Shown here: piece by piece, positions 10,002-19,809 of the stretch
Layout of the letters: the number at the start of each line of letters is the position of its first letter
Numbering within the stretch: position 1 is the stretch's first letter
Assembly (NCBI GenBank): GCA_026120035.1
Contig: JALRME010000026.1
Span: 1 to 64,000 of the forward strand
DNA length: 64,000 bases
Reading direction: 5' to 3'
From: Coleophoma eucalyptorum
Taxonomy: Eukaryota; Ascomycota; Leotiomycetes; Helotiales; Dermateaceae
Program-made: the position numbers and the translations under genes
The notes under the pieces: model-generated
Seen by the model: only the letters and a program-made list of their open reading frames with translations
Database searches by the model: none
Told to the model about the DNA's origin: nothing

Positions 10002-10975
10002 ATGTAGTGGATCTACTTCCCTTTTGGAGATGCTCTGATTGAAATGCGCTTAGACAAGGGGCCATCGTGCAAGACCTCCGGGACATTTTGAGTATGGGAG
10101 GTGACGCCTAGGCCGTCGTGAGAGGAAGGACTGGATACTTAACATAACTGTCTGTGCAGCAAAAAGCACCAAGAAAATGCTACATAAAAGCGTAATGTAG
10201 AGCATATTTTAGATTTGAATCCAATTTTTGAATGTCTCTAACTACGGTAACTGCCTTCCCTGGATATTTGAGACATAAATTGTTCGCCGCAAAGACATTG
10301 ATGATATCAGACTGGTTTGGACTGCTCAAGCATCTGGTGCTATTTTGATGTTATATTTTTGGTCCCATCGCTTTGCTCAGGTGCTTCATGTGGCCCACTC
10401 ACGTAGTGCTCGGAACATGATTACATGCCTTGTAGTAAACTACATTTTCACTGATGTAGAATTCAACGTCACTGACACGGTCAGGTTGAAGTTTGAGCGA
10501 TAGTGAAAGAATGTACGTGGAAAGTCCCCAAGGCCAGGTGCTGGTGTGACATCACACAATACAGAAATTTTCTTAGCAGTTGCTTACGCACCAACTGTCA
10601 GCCACGTTCTGGAGGCACGTTCTACCCCGAGAGACGTGGTTCCATCCAAATTAGTTGCTGACTGCGAGTGGTTGCATGAGGATGAGAACCAAATTCACCG
10701 CTTCTTGATTGGTTTGTCCATAGTCGCATGCACCTCCTAGGACCCTGGCTCGTACATGAGTGGGTGGGATCGCTGAATCCCAGCTTCACATGGGAAACGC
10801 CTTGCCGTATCTGGCAATACCATATCTGGCAATGCTGTATTTGGCAATGCTAACTTACGTTGTAGTGAGTATAAAGTGTCGAGCATAAAAAGCGCCCAAG
10901 TTCCATTTCTACGAAGGTCCATCATAGCCTTTGTCGTTTTGTAGGAATGAGCCTCGAGACAATTGTGATTTCAAA
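10002..10975. other. Intergenic region upstream of the epoxide hydrolase
   Basis: No convincing gene. It has a small imperfect repeat at 10801-10855 (GTATCTGGCAATAC.. / ATATCTGGCAATGC / GTATTTGGCAATGC, three near copies of a TATCTGGCAATGC unit). The last part presumably holds the epoxide hydrolase promoter. Confidence 0.4.
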
Positions 10976-12396
10976 ATGAGTGCATCATTTGCAACTGTTC
11001 CGAGTGGAGTTAGATCAAATCTACGGCCCTTCAAAGTTGCAATTCCAGAAGAGCAGCTAAAAGAGTTTCACCAACTGTTGCACCTTTCCAAGATTGGTCC
11101 CAAGACCTTTGAAGGCGAGCAGACCGACTGCAGATATGGCATAACCCGCGACTGGCTCATCAATGCGAAGGCAGTGTGGGAAAAGTGGGACTGGTAAGTC
11201 TATGCTCCCTTGAGAAGCTACGGTTCAGCTGAGGCAGTACTAGGCGAGCATGCGAAGACCGCTTCAACAGCTTCCCAAACTTTACAATCCCCATTCCAAA
11301 CGGCGAAGATGTCTTCAACATTCATTTTATCGCTTTGTTCTCTCAGAAGCCTGATGCAATCGCTGTTCTGCTATTGCATGGCTGGCCTGGAAATGTCATG
11401 GAGTTTTTCTCGATACTGACCATCCTCTCGGAGCGGTACACTTCAGAAACCTTACCATATCACTTTATTGTCCCGTCGCTGCCCGGATATGCATTCTCAT
11501 CTCCACCACCGATCAACAGCGACTTTCAGCTTCAAGATGTGGCAAGCATAATGAACTCACTAATGATCGAGCTGGGCTTTGGCAATGGATATGTTTGCCA
11601 AGGAGGTGACATCGGCAGCAAGGTCTCGAGAGTCATGGCTGCAACCTATGCCCAAGTTAAGGCAATACATAGCAAGTGTAATCAAGTGCTCATGATGGAT
11701 GAAATCTGACAAGCGCCACAGTCAACTTTTGCATCATGCCTCGGCCCGAAGGCATGACGGATGACGGCATCACCGAGTTGGAAAAACAGGGCCTTCAGAG
11801 GTCGGACGAGTTCAAACGATTGGGCTCCTCATATGCCCTTCAGCATGCTACCAAGCCCAGTACCATTGGCTTTGTTCTTGCTTCCAACCCTCTGTCCTTA
11901 CTTGCTTGGTGCGTTGCCCTTCTCCTGCGGCACCCAGGTCGAGAACAGGGATGCTCAAATTGTTACTGATTGCATGACTTTAGGATCGGCGAGAAGTTTC
12001 TTGCGTGGACAGACGATGACCCGCCACTGGATGAGATTTTAGCATCAGTTACTCTGTACTGGCTGACCGAGACTTTCCCACATTCCATCTATCCTTATCG
12101 CCAGGTTTGAGAGATTGATTCTTAGAATACTGGCTATGTGCTGACACTTGACATAGCTCTTTACGCCTGGAGTTGTGGGTGCCCACGAGAATCCCGACTG
12201 GTACATAAGGAAGCCTCTAGGGATTTCTTGGTTTCCCCAGGAACTGGCACCTATCCCCAGGAAATGGGCTGCCACGACGGGTAACCTTGTCTTCTACCGC
12301 GAGCATGAGCATGGCGGCCACTTTGCGGCAATGGAGCAGCCGGAAATTTTGCTGTCTGATATCGAGGCCTTTATAGAACAAGTCTGGGTGAAGTGA
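10976..12396 (+). CDS. Epoxide hydrolase (EHN domain plus alpha/beta-hydrolase fold)
   Basis: Five exons (10976-11193, 11244-11671, 11722-11908, 11984-12104, 12157-12396) give 397 residues, the usual size of microsomal-type fungal epoxide hydrolases. An N-terminal EHN segment (about 15-125, with FDW-like WDWRACE at 71-77) precedes the hydrolase core. The oxyanion motif HGWPG is at 118-122, the nucleophile D195 in GGDIG, the catalytic His H373 in EHGGHF, and candidate epoxide-activating tyrosines at 253 and 314. It would open epoxides to diols, for detoxification or secondary metabolism. Intron 2 is GC-AG (ATA|GCAAGT); splicing there restores the conserved AIHINFCIMP. An upstream in-frame TTG stretch has no ATG, so the start at 10976 is preferred. 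All catalytic residues are present. Confidence 0.88.
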
Positions 12397-12425
12397 GCAC
12401 ACGGAATTATCCAGATTAGGACGTT

Positions 12426-12660
12426 CCCCTGCTCAACAGAATGCAGGAAGAATGGAGAGAGAGGGGCATCAAAACCATACTCGCTATTTAAGACAAAGGC
12501 GAAAACATGAAAGCACCTAGCAATAGACCACTTGTCAACTTCGAATCATCAATTAAACCAAATCTTGAGAGCCCTAAGATAGTAGACGCCAAAAGTCTAA
12601 CAACATTGAAAGGTGAATATCATGTTATTTCACGAAACTCGCCCTTGGCTCGGAGAGAGA
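12426..12660 (+). repeat. Partial duplicate of the 5' region of the next Zn2Cys6 gene
   Basis: This segment aligns with 13236-13530. It shares CCTGCTCA.CA.AA.GCAG, GAGAGGGGCATCA, AAGGCGAAAACATGAAA.GCACCTAGCAATGGA-like and AAAGGTGAATAT.ATGT.ATTTC blocks. The upstream copy lacks about 70 bp in the middle and diverges by scattered substitutions. It is therefore an old local duplication of the promoter and first coding part of the zinc-cluster gene. The frame in this copy is not open. Confidence 0.7.
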
Positions 12661-13235
12661 TTGCGCTAGGTTCTTAGGTATACTAATCCTGTTATATGCG
12701 TTTCTGCACAACGTTAACCAGCAGATAATCTCTTAAGCGCCTGAATTATGGAAGGAAGTGGAAACAAGCAAGTATCTTTATATAAGCTGGATACGAAACA
12801 TGAAGCTAAACCACCCAGTAGCAAGGTGGTGCTGGCCACTGCTCAGCACTATGTATAGAGACCATCCGGCGGTACAAGAAGTGCAAGGACCAGTTTGACA
12901 GATACCTGGAGTTGGTACAGCGGCTTATGCAATTTACTTAGAGCCCGAAAACAGCTCCGTAATTTTTAACCACTGGGAAGGGTTTTGTCAAGGCAATGAA
13001 GAGAGTGGGAATGATTGATGGCACTCTTACCTATGAAGGACAAGCGCAGAGTGCTCCGGCACAATATCCGACCCGAGGAAGACAACTGTTACGCAATTTC
13101 AAGTGATTCCTTGTTTAAATTAATTACTATCCATCACTTGTTATTGCATCAATTGCAAGCAGCCTCTCTGTGATAACAGCCCCGTGGGTGATCGAGCGGA
13201 GGGCTGTCCTAATCCCCGATAGCTGATCGAGCAGG
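12661..13235. other. Spacer between the two duplicate segments
   Basis: No gene is seen. The sequence is of intermediate composition and has no strong repeat or RNA signal. Confidence 0.4.
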
Positions 13236-13530
13236 TGGCCATCCTGCTCAGCAAAACGCAGAGAGGAGAGGGGCATCACAAGCCGTTTAAGATAAAGGCG
13301 AAAACATGAAAAGCACCTAGCAATGGAACACTTTGTCAGCTTAGAATCATCGATCAAAGCCAAACTTGAGAACCCTAAAATAGAAGACGCAAAAGTCCAC
13401 CAAGCCAAACGGGAGACGCTAGCAACTACTTTTACTACGAAAAATAGCATTCCCAAATCGAAATGCACTGTGCTTCGAAAGGTGAATATTATGTCATTTC
13501 GCCAAATTCGCCCTCGGTTCGGAGAGAGAA
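13236..13530 (+). repeat. Second copy of the local duplication
   Basis: This is the fuller copy of the segment also found at 12426-12660, and it runs into the coding frame of the zinc-cluster gene starting at 13323. Confidence 0.7.
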
Positions 13531-14127
13531 CCTCGTTCGCGAACAGTTCCAATCTATTAGCTGCCGAGTCTGAGGGCGGTAAAGGCTCCGCTTCCAAAGA
13601 TGGACAGAATTTCATACGCCGTTCACGCGTGCCAGAGTTAATAACAAAATATGCGTGTTCGAATTGTAGGAAGTCTCGAACCAAAGTAAGGAAACATTCA
13701 GTCTTGTCCTAAAGTGCGGTTCTAGCGATGCTTCCTTAACGTCAATAGCTAACGTCCCTTTCACAACGTAGTGCGACGGCAAGCAACCATGCGAACGATG
13801 CTAAATACGAGCAAAGACATCAGAATGCGTCTACGAAGCTCACACCAAGCATTCTGAAGGAGAATTGATCCAACAGATTAAAGAGCTGAAGGCGAAATAC
13901 CACTTCTCCGACCAGATCCTCCAAGCGCTTTCGGATAGCGATGAGGAACATGCTTCTAGTATCCTCGAACAATTAAGGAATGGGGAGTCGTCTCAAAGTA
14001 TAATCAAATGGCTAGGTCGGCCGTTAGCAGTAGAGGACGGATTATTCACGCCAAAGAGGTCGCAGCACTCTACAATCGACATCTCAGAACGTGAGGTGGT
14101 TGGGGAAATTTCGAGTAGAGCTCGGTG
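13323..14127 (+). pseudogene. Zn2Cys6 transcription factor, truncated by stop codon and LTR
   Basis: An open frame from 13323 (alternative ATG at 13491) reaches KYACSNCRKSRTK and is spliced over an intron at 13686-13771 to CDGKQPCERC, then SECVY. This completes a C-x2-C-x6-C-x5-C-x2-C...C zinc cluster, but codon 13802-13804 after CERC is TAA, where CAA would be expected. The frame then continues as typical linker and coiled coil (LIQQIKELKAKYHFSDQILQ, ILEQLRNGES, IIKWLGRPLAVEDGLF) until SSRAR, where LTR-B begins inside the next codon. The regulatory domain that should follow is missing from the window. So it has two lesions: a C-to-T nonsense change and a 3' truncation. Confidence 0.8.
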
Positions 14128-14423
14128 TGTAAGAACCTGACATGCTCAGAATAGACAATTGGGAATCCAGATATATGTCATGTGATTAAACACATGTCAT
14201 GTGACCCAAGACAGTATGCGTAAGCGAGTATGAGCAGAGTCGGAGGGGTTTCGGACCCAGTAAGCATATAAGAGGGACATGTCATGGAATTTGGTTTCTT
14301 TCTCTTCTTCTTTTCTTATCTTTTTTGTGTCCTTCGTACGAGACCTATAGGATATAGTCAATATAAGGTTATTGTGCTCCCAAACACCTCTATCCTGCCA
14401 TTGATCAAACCTGTGTCTTTACA
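14128..14423 (+). mobile_element. Solo LTR, family B, copy 2 (best preserved)
   Basis: TGTAAGAACCTGAC opens and GTGTCTTTACA closes a 296-bp LTR with proper TG...CA ends. It has a TATA-like CATATAAGAGGG preceded by CGGAGGGGTTTCGGACCCAG, the same core as the other two copies. The left flank is CGGTG (the truncated zinc-cluster gene) and the right flank is ATTCG, so no 5-bp duplication is present. It is much less RIP-mutated than copy 1. Confidence 0.85.
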
Positions 14424-15772
14424 ATTCGAAGAAAATAGTCAATCTATTCTTGGTCCTAGCTTTGTATGCCCATCCACCTGTGTTATACAAGCACTATCTG
14501 GTGAATGGACAATCCGACTAGCGTAATGTATACCCGTATTCTATAGCTCAACTATATATTCCTTACGGAAATATCATCTTCTTGGAGCTCTCTACGAGTG
14601 TGTTTGGAGCAAAATTCGAAGCTTAGGATGTAGGAGGGATCTATTAAAACAATTAGCAATTAGGATGAAGTTGTTAAAGATATACGTAAGCCTAGCTAAT
14701 CGGATCGAAAGAGAAAACCCGTGGCACCTACCGTAAGACAACTTAGCATATACGTTACCATCTTTGGAGAAGGGTGTATTGAGGTTAGGGATGGCGTGTT
14801 TGGTAGGAAAGTGGTGTTAGAGAGTAAACAAGAGGAGCAAGAAGACGTCTGGATTATAAAAGTTATCGAAGCGAACAATTACCTGACTAGGAAATAGGGA
14901 ACTTCTTAATCGAGGCGGAAATAGAACATCCCTGTATGACTTCGAGCAGCGAGAGCGCTAGAGCAGCTAGGGCTTTACGCGAGAAGTTCCCTGTTCAGGA
15001 ACCCCAGTTTCGTAATGCAGAATCACCTATACGTATCTTACTAAGGAACGATATCATCTTCGAGTTTTAGAGAGCTCTTAGTAGGCCAAGAGTACATTCT
15101 CAAGGCCCCAATCAATATAAGTTAGAGTGAAAACTAATTATAACTGGATAATGCATAAGAGGACTGATGTAAATACATTATTATACATACCTACCTTAGA
15201 AACAATCTACACTTGGTTTCAACTGATTTTCCTCTATGATACCTAGTAGTGCAATCGTAAGGTACCCTACTTAGATTTGTGCACATACTAGTAACTAACG
15301 TAAGTACCTTCCTAGTAATCAGGTGCATTCATTATTTCTTTGGTGACATAAGCTGCTACGCTACATAACTCTACATGAATACTTAGTTTCTAGACCCTGG
15401 GATGATATGGTTATAGCCTTTATTTCCTACTACATACTTGCACTTCCCAAAAATCCTCCAAATGAAGTCTGAATCAAGGTCGGGAAAAAGATGGGAGGAG
15501 ACTCAGATGCACCTTGTCGACCGCCACGTTCGCGCCGACTTTGTGCGAATGAACTTGAACTTAAACCACTGTACCACATGTTTGGAAAGCACTAATAATA
15601 TGCCGACCAAAATCTGAGCGCCAGCCCTCGAATATCTCCATCCTATCTACTATTGCAGACATTGCGGGACTACATATTTGATACTCTACACTCCTTCCGT
15701 TGAATGCTCAAGCTGAAGAAGTCAGAAGAACGAAAAGAATGAATCCATCATGTGTATTGATCATCCGAACAG
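14424..15772. other. Degraded, gene-poor stretch with one short open frame
   Basis: No intact gene. On the plus strand 14689-14898 is open for about 69 codons (KRKPVAPTVRQLSIYVTIFG, then VLESKQEEQEDVWIIKVIEA), protein-like but unrecognised, and it ends at TAG. The flanks are AT-rich with many TAG/TAA and look like transposon or RIP-decayed sequence. The last 300 bases are the downstream side of the DNA glycosylase gene. Confidence 0.4.
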
Positions 15773-16759
15773 TCAGGCATGGGCTGTTTTCTTTATTCGA
15801 GCTGTGCAGGTCTGGCTCCGTTTAGCCCCGCCACGGCACGCGGGACAAGCGCGGCCGTGAGCAATCATTAAAAGGTGTAGATAAGCCTTTATCTCGGCAG
15901 GGACTACTGCGTCCAGATGCGCCTGCGTTTGCTCACGGCTAGCTTGCTTAGGTCGCCAACCCCAAAGTTCTGCGATTCGATAGACGTGCGTATCAACTGT
16001 AAATGCCGATCTCTTCAAGCACCATCCCATAACTACGAAGGCAGACTTTGGACGAATATACTTGTACTTGATAAGCTGCTTCATCGCCTCCTCATCATTC
16101 AATTTGAATAGATGATCGAGATCCCAGCTTCCTTGCTCCTGTTTGACTTGAGTTAAAATGGACAGAATGATTTTGGATTTTCTAATATGCAACCCCCCGG
16201 GGCGTAAGGCATTTTGCAAGAGTTCTATACCCCGAGACATAATATCATCGTAGGCGAAGATAGATCCATAGGTAGCTTTCATACTATCCATAGCGCGCTT
16301 CGCGTTATTCCAGCTGGTAGCTTGACTTAAGACTGCAACTATTATGGCATCTAGAACATGAGCAATGGTCTGTGGCGTGTTTGAATCTTCAAACTCCTTC
16401 TCTACAGCCTTGTGATGTAACTCATGCAAGACCTTGTATGCCAACTTGCATTCGCGGACGGTAGGATGGCCGAAGCTGGGAAATGGAGATGACGTTGCAT
16501 GAAGTGACCACGACTGCCATTTCCTGCCAGCAAGGCGTATATCTTTCTTATTTGTAGGAGAGTCTTTTCCTTCGGCCGGTATTTTTGGAGAGTTTGTAGT
16601 TGAGGGTATGTGCTCTAGAGAATTAACTCGTTGATTTCTGCCATGCTCGCTGGAACTATTGTGTACATCTGGGAGATGCCCAAATTTCTCGTGCGGGCCC
16701 GGAAGGCTGTCTCGAGCCACCAGAGTGGTAGCTCTGGTTGACCGTCGTATTACCGACAT
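15773..16759 (-). CDS. HhH-GPD superfamily DNA glycosylase (endonuclease III-like)
   Basis: One exon encodes 328 residues. Residues 1-95 are a basic, disordered leader. The glycosylase core follows: LSQATS at 144-149, a helix-hairpin-helix-like IRPKSAFVV with the candidate catalytic lysine K238, then VDTHVYR with the conserved aspartate D256. It would excise damaged or modified bases in base excision repair. The C-terminal cysteine loop is atypical: HGRACPACRGG...C gives C305-x2-C308-x9-C318, one cysteine short of the endonuclease III 4Fe-4S cluster. The family exists widely in filamentous fungi as a single-exon gene, but I cannot place it in a named orthogroup. Confidence 0.8.
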   Translation of the reverse strand: MSVIRRSTRATTLVARDSLPGPHEKFGHLPDVHNSSSEHGRNQRVNSLEHIPSTTNSPKIPAEGKDSPTNKKDIRLAGRKWQSWSLHATSSPFPSFGHPTVRECKLAYKVLHELHHKAVEKEFEDSNTPQTIAHVLDAIIVAVLSQATSWNNAKRAMDSMKATYGSIFAYDDIMSRGIELLQNALRPGGLHIRKSKIILSILTQVKQEQGSWDLDHLFKLNDEEAMKQLIKYKYIRPKSAFVVMGWCLKRSAFTVDTHVYRIAELWGWRPKQASREQTQAHLDAVVPAEIKAYLHLLMIAHGRACPACRGGAKRSQTCTARIKKTAHA

Positions 16760-17320
16760 CTTGTCTCGTAGCCAACAGTAGGCAGTGCAAGCGTATGCAA
16801 GGGATTAGAGTCTGGTCAACGGCGAAGTGCTTGGAGGTCGACTGACCTGGGATTGAAGAGGATGTCGGAAATCTCATACAATATTTCCTGCCAAGGGATG
16901 ACTCATGTAGTAATCTGCGAGAGTCTCCATTTAGACTTACTTATGGCTTCCTGTTTCTGACAGCTGACAAGTAAAAGTGCGGCAATACCTCAATGCTTAG
17001 ACGATCGTATTCTCGGGAGAAATGTATCTCGGCAAAGAACCCACACTCTGAGCGAAGTTCTCCACGAGTAAGAGCAAGAGCCCAGTCCTACTTGGTCCAG
17101 CCGATCCCGAGCAGAGCAAAATCAGAACGGACACAAGGTCCTGTCCTGGTCAATCCTGCAGGGAAGCTGCCCTGGCCCTACCGAAGAAGGCTTGGTGGAT
17201 GAGGCTTGCTAGTGGCGATCGCGAACCCTCGGGATAAACCCACGATCCCCCACGATCTTTCTTTCCCTTCCTGCAAAGACCTTCTGAGCATCGACCAGTT
17301 GGTACACGTAACTGCAGGCC
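16760..17320. promoter_or_regulatory. Shared upstream region of two divergent genes
   Basis: This 561-bp gap separates the divergent starts of the DNA glycosylase and the C2H2/Zn2Cys6 regulator. Nothing else is visible; short open frames here are chance. Confidence 0.4.
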
Positions 17321-19415
17321 ATGTGCAGTGGAGATTACTTCTGCTATCCTTGTGGGATAGGATTCACGACCAGCAGCCACCTCCGTCGACACGAGTCCCG
17401 ACGTAAGGCAGCTCTCAGTTGGCAAGATCGCAAGTTGTTGATTGGATCGCAGATAATGGCAGGATTGCAGCAGTGTGTGCTGCTTGCGGGAAACAGTTTT
17501 CCAGACCGTAGGTCTTCTACAAAAGGGTTGTCGCTTTACTTACGACGGGTAAGTGATACAGCACGCCGACACATGAAGGCATGTTCCCCAGCCGAAGCCG
17601 ACGCTGTTCTCCCACAGGCGAAGCGTGGTAAGATGCGTCGAGCTTGTGATGCGTGCGCACAGCGGAAGCTATCTTGCAGTACGACACTTCCATGTGCGCG
17701 GTGTCACTCCCGAAACGTGACTTGTAGGTACCAAAGAATCGATCTCTCGCTCCTACCGCCCGGAAATGAAGTCTCGAACCGTTCGGGCTCTCCCACAGCT
17801 CCTCGTTTAGCTCACAGACTTTCTGGTGTCTCCAAAGAAAAACTTTCCATCCAGTTTCTCCTCTCTTTCACGGCGCCAGCGCCGCACAACCCTATCGCAA
17901 CACTGTTTGCTGATAGTGGAGGTCAATCCGGCGAACAAGTCGAAAACTTTGATAGTAGTCCAAAAACTGCAGCGGGATTGAGCCTCGGATACTATGACGC
18001 GCTCTTTTGGCCGTGGGAGTCTTGGCCGTCCTACGATACAAATATACTCGGCCAAACTATCGGAGAGGATGTCCTTAGGTACCACCACACACCTGGTCAA
18101 AGTCCAGAAAGATCCATTACAGAAGATCGCTTAACGGAATTACGATGTGTTGCAGAGAGCTGCAGTATTATGTAACATGCTCAGGGACAACTGCTCCCCT
18201 CAATTTGTCTTTCAAGGGAAGCTGGCAAAACACGTCTTCACACTTACAAATGCCCAACAATTCGTTCAGGCTTACTTTCAAAAGTTGAATGTATACTACC
18301 CTATAGTCCATCGTCCAACCTTCGAAGCTGAGTCAGTTTCGTTGCCACTTTTCCTGTCTATCTTCTTGTTCGGATCGTTATGTTGTGCCCCCACCGACTC
18401 GACTTTGTCAGCGCGTGAGTTCTTTGACGTAGCGGAGGAATACATCTTCAGCCATCCTACAGTGCGACGCCTACAACAAGCTCGTACCGGCCTGGTGTAT
18501 TCTAAAGAAGAGGTTGAGATCCTCCAAGCAGCACTTCTCATTGAGCTTACCCAGAATGGGACCAATAGCGCTGAAACAAGAAGACGTGTTAGGACAACGA
18601 GACACCCATCATTAATTGCTACAATGAGAAATTCCGGGCTTTTTGGAGCTGCCTGTGAGCACCCGGGATGTCCTTTCGACCCTGCGTTATCCATGTGGCA
18701 TACCTTCATTTCGAAAGAGGTTCGCACAAGGTAAATCTCAGGAATAAAAGAAGCGGATATTTAATGGTATTAACAACAATATTAGGTTAGCGGTTTGGAC
18801 ATATATTATAGATAGCTGCTTCGCTGTCTTGTTCAACAGCTGTCCACAATTGACTGTCTCTGAGATGAGTTTTGATTTTCCTAGTTGCGAAGAATTCTTC
18901 GAAGCAAAGACAGCATTTGAATATGAGCATATTGTATCCTCTGCATCTCCGGAATCAAACCTTCTATCACCAGCTCAGTTAACAAGTAGTTTACTTCAGG
19001 ACTTGGAAGTTGAAGATTCTCAGGAACACATCTCTACAGCACGATTATCGCTCGTCATCTGCGGTTAGTGGAACCTAGTTCAGTCTCAAAGTGCTGTGGT
19101 AACTAATCCCCGATAGCTTTGCAATCCCTCACAATGACGTTGAAGTGTAACTTGTTGCTGGAGGCGAATGAGGAGATGGTTCTCCGTGCAGCAGATCGAT
19201 TGACTGAGCTGTGGCGTATAGCACTTGAACGAGAGGAGTCAGACGGTAAAGAACAACGAGGCTTTAGCAAATACTATGATGCTTTTTGTTGGTTAGTGCG
19301 ATTGCAAGTTAAAGCGCGGCGAGCAGCCGTATCAGATTGTCGTTACACGCAGGCTGTACCCACAGACAGTATCAGTGATCTCCACGAATTCTTAAGCAAG
19401 TGCAAGAATTCGTAG
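17321..19415 (+). pseudogene. Bimodular C2H2 + Zn2Cys6 transcription factor with a frameshift
   Basis: From ATG 17321 two zinc fingers are encoded once introns 17403-17470 and 17508-17553 are removed. The first is YPCGIGFTTSSHLRRH; the second is CAACGKQFSRP spliced to DTARRHMKAC. A zinc cluster follows, CDACAQRKLSC..TLPCARCHSRNVTC, and then a Fungal_trans-type regulatory region (FVQAYFQKLNVYYPIVHRPTF). Further introns are 18731-18785 and 19064-19116. The single frame ends at TELR near 18146 and the protein continues one base later as VLQRAAVLCNMLRDN, so one extra nucleotide at about 18143-18147 breaks it. No intron with good signals removes it. Apart from this base the gene looks intact, so a recent pseudogene or a sequencing error are both possible. 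Confidence 0.7.
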
Positions 19416-19809
19416 TTCTAGCTTCAAAAAATAAAATCAAATAAAGTAGCGCCTAATGCACTTCCATTCAAGCTTCCGACATGTGTAATCAGTTTCTGAA
19501 AAATGTTCTAGCTACCAAGTGTATGCCAGTCCATAGACATTTGCACGTCTGCATTTCTACAGAGGCTTGACTAGATCGATGTTTGATCTTTGTTATATGA
19601 CCCCTGGCATTACTACAAATGGAAAATTTAAAAAATATTTTTGAAGTTCCAATTTCTTTTCCTATGCTACTATTCAGTGCACACTTTTATATTTCAGCAC
19701 TGAGCTGCATCGCTTAGATTTTCACATTAGCGATAGCTGCTCCCATCAAGTAGAAAAGCAAAATCTCGACTGCTTAAAACCTGTATCCAAACAGTGTACC
19801 GCTACCATT
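19416..19809. other. Convergent 3' intergenic region
   Basis: The region lies between the ends of the transcription-factor gene and the polymerase eta gene. It is AT-rich, with no feature beyond presumed polyadenylation regions. Confidence 0.4.

Noticed and set aside
7124..12396. Secondary-metabolite gene cluster (regulator plus epoxide hydrolase plus broken regulator)
   Set aside because: No polyketide synthase, peptide synthetase, terpene synthase or other backbone enzyme, and no transporter, lies nearby.
13127..13684. 185-codon minus-strand open frame
   Set aside because: It is the shadow of the zinc-cluster gene exon on the other strand; the plus strand carries the recognisable motif.
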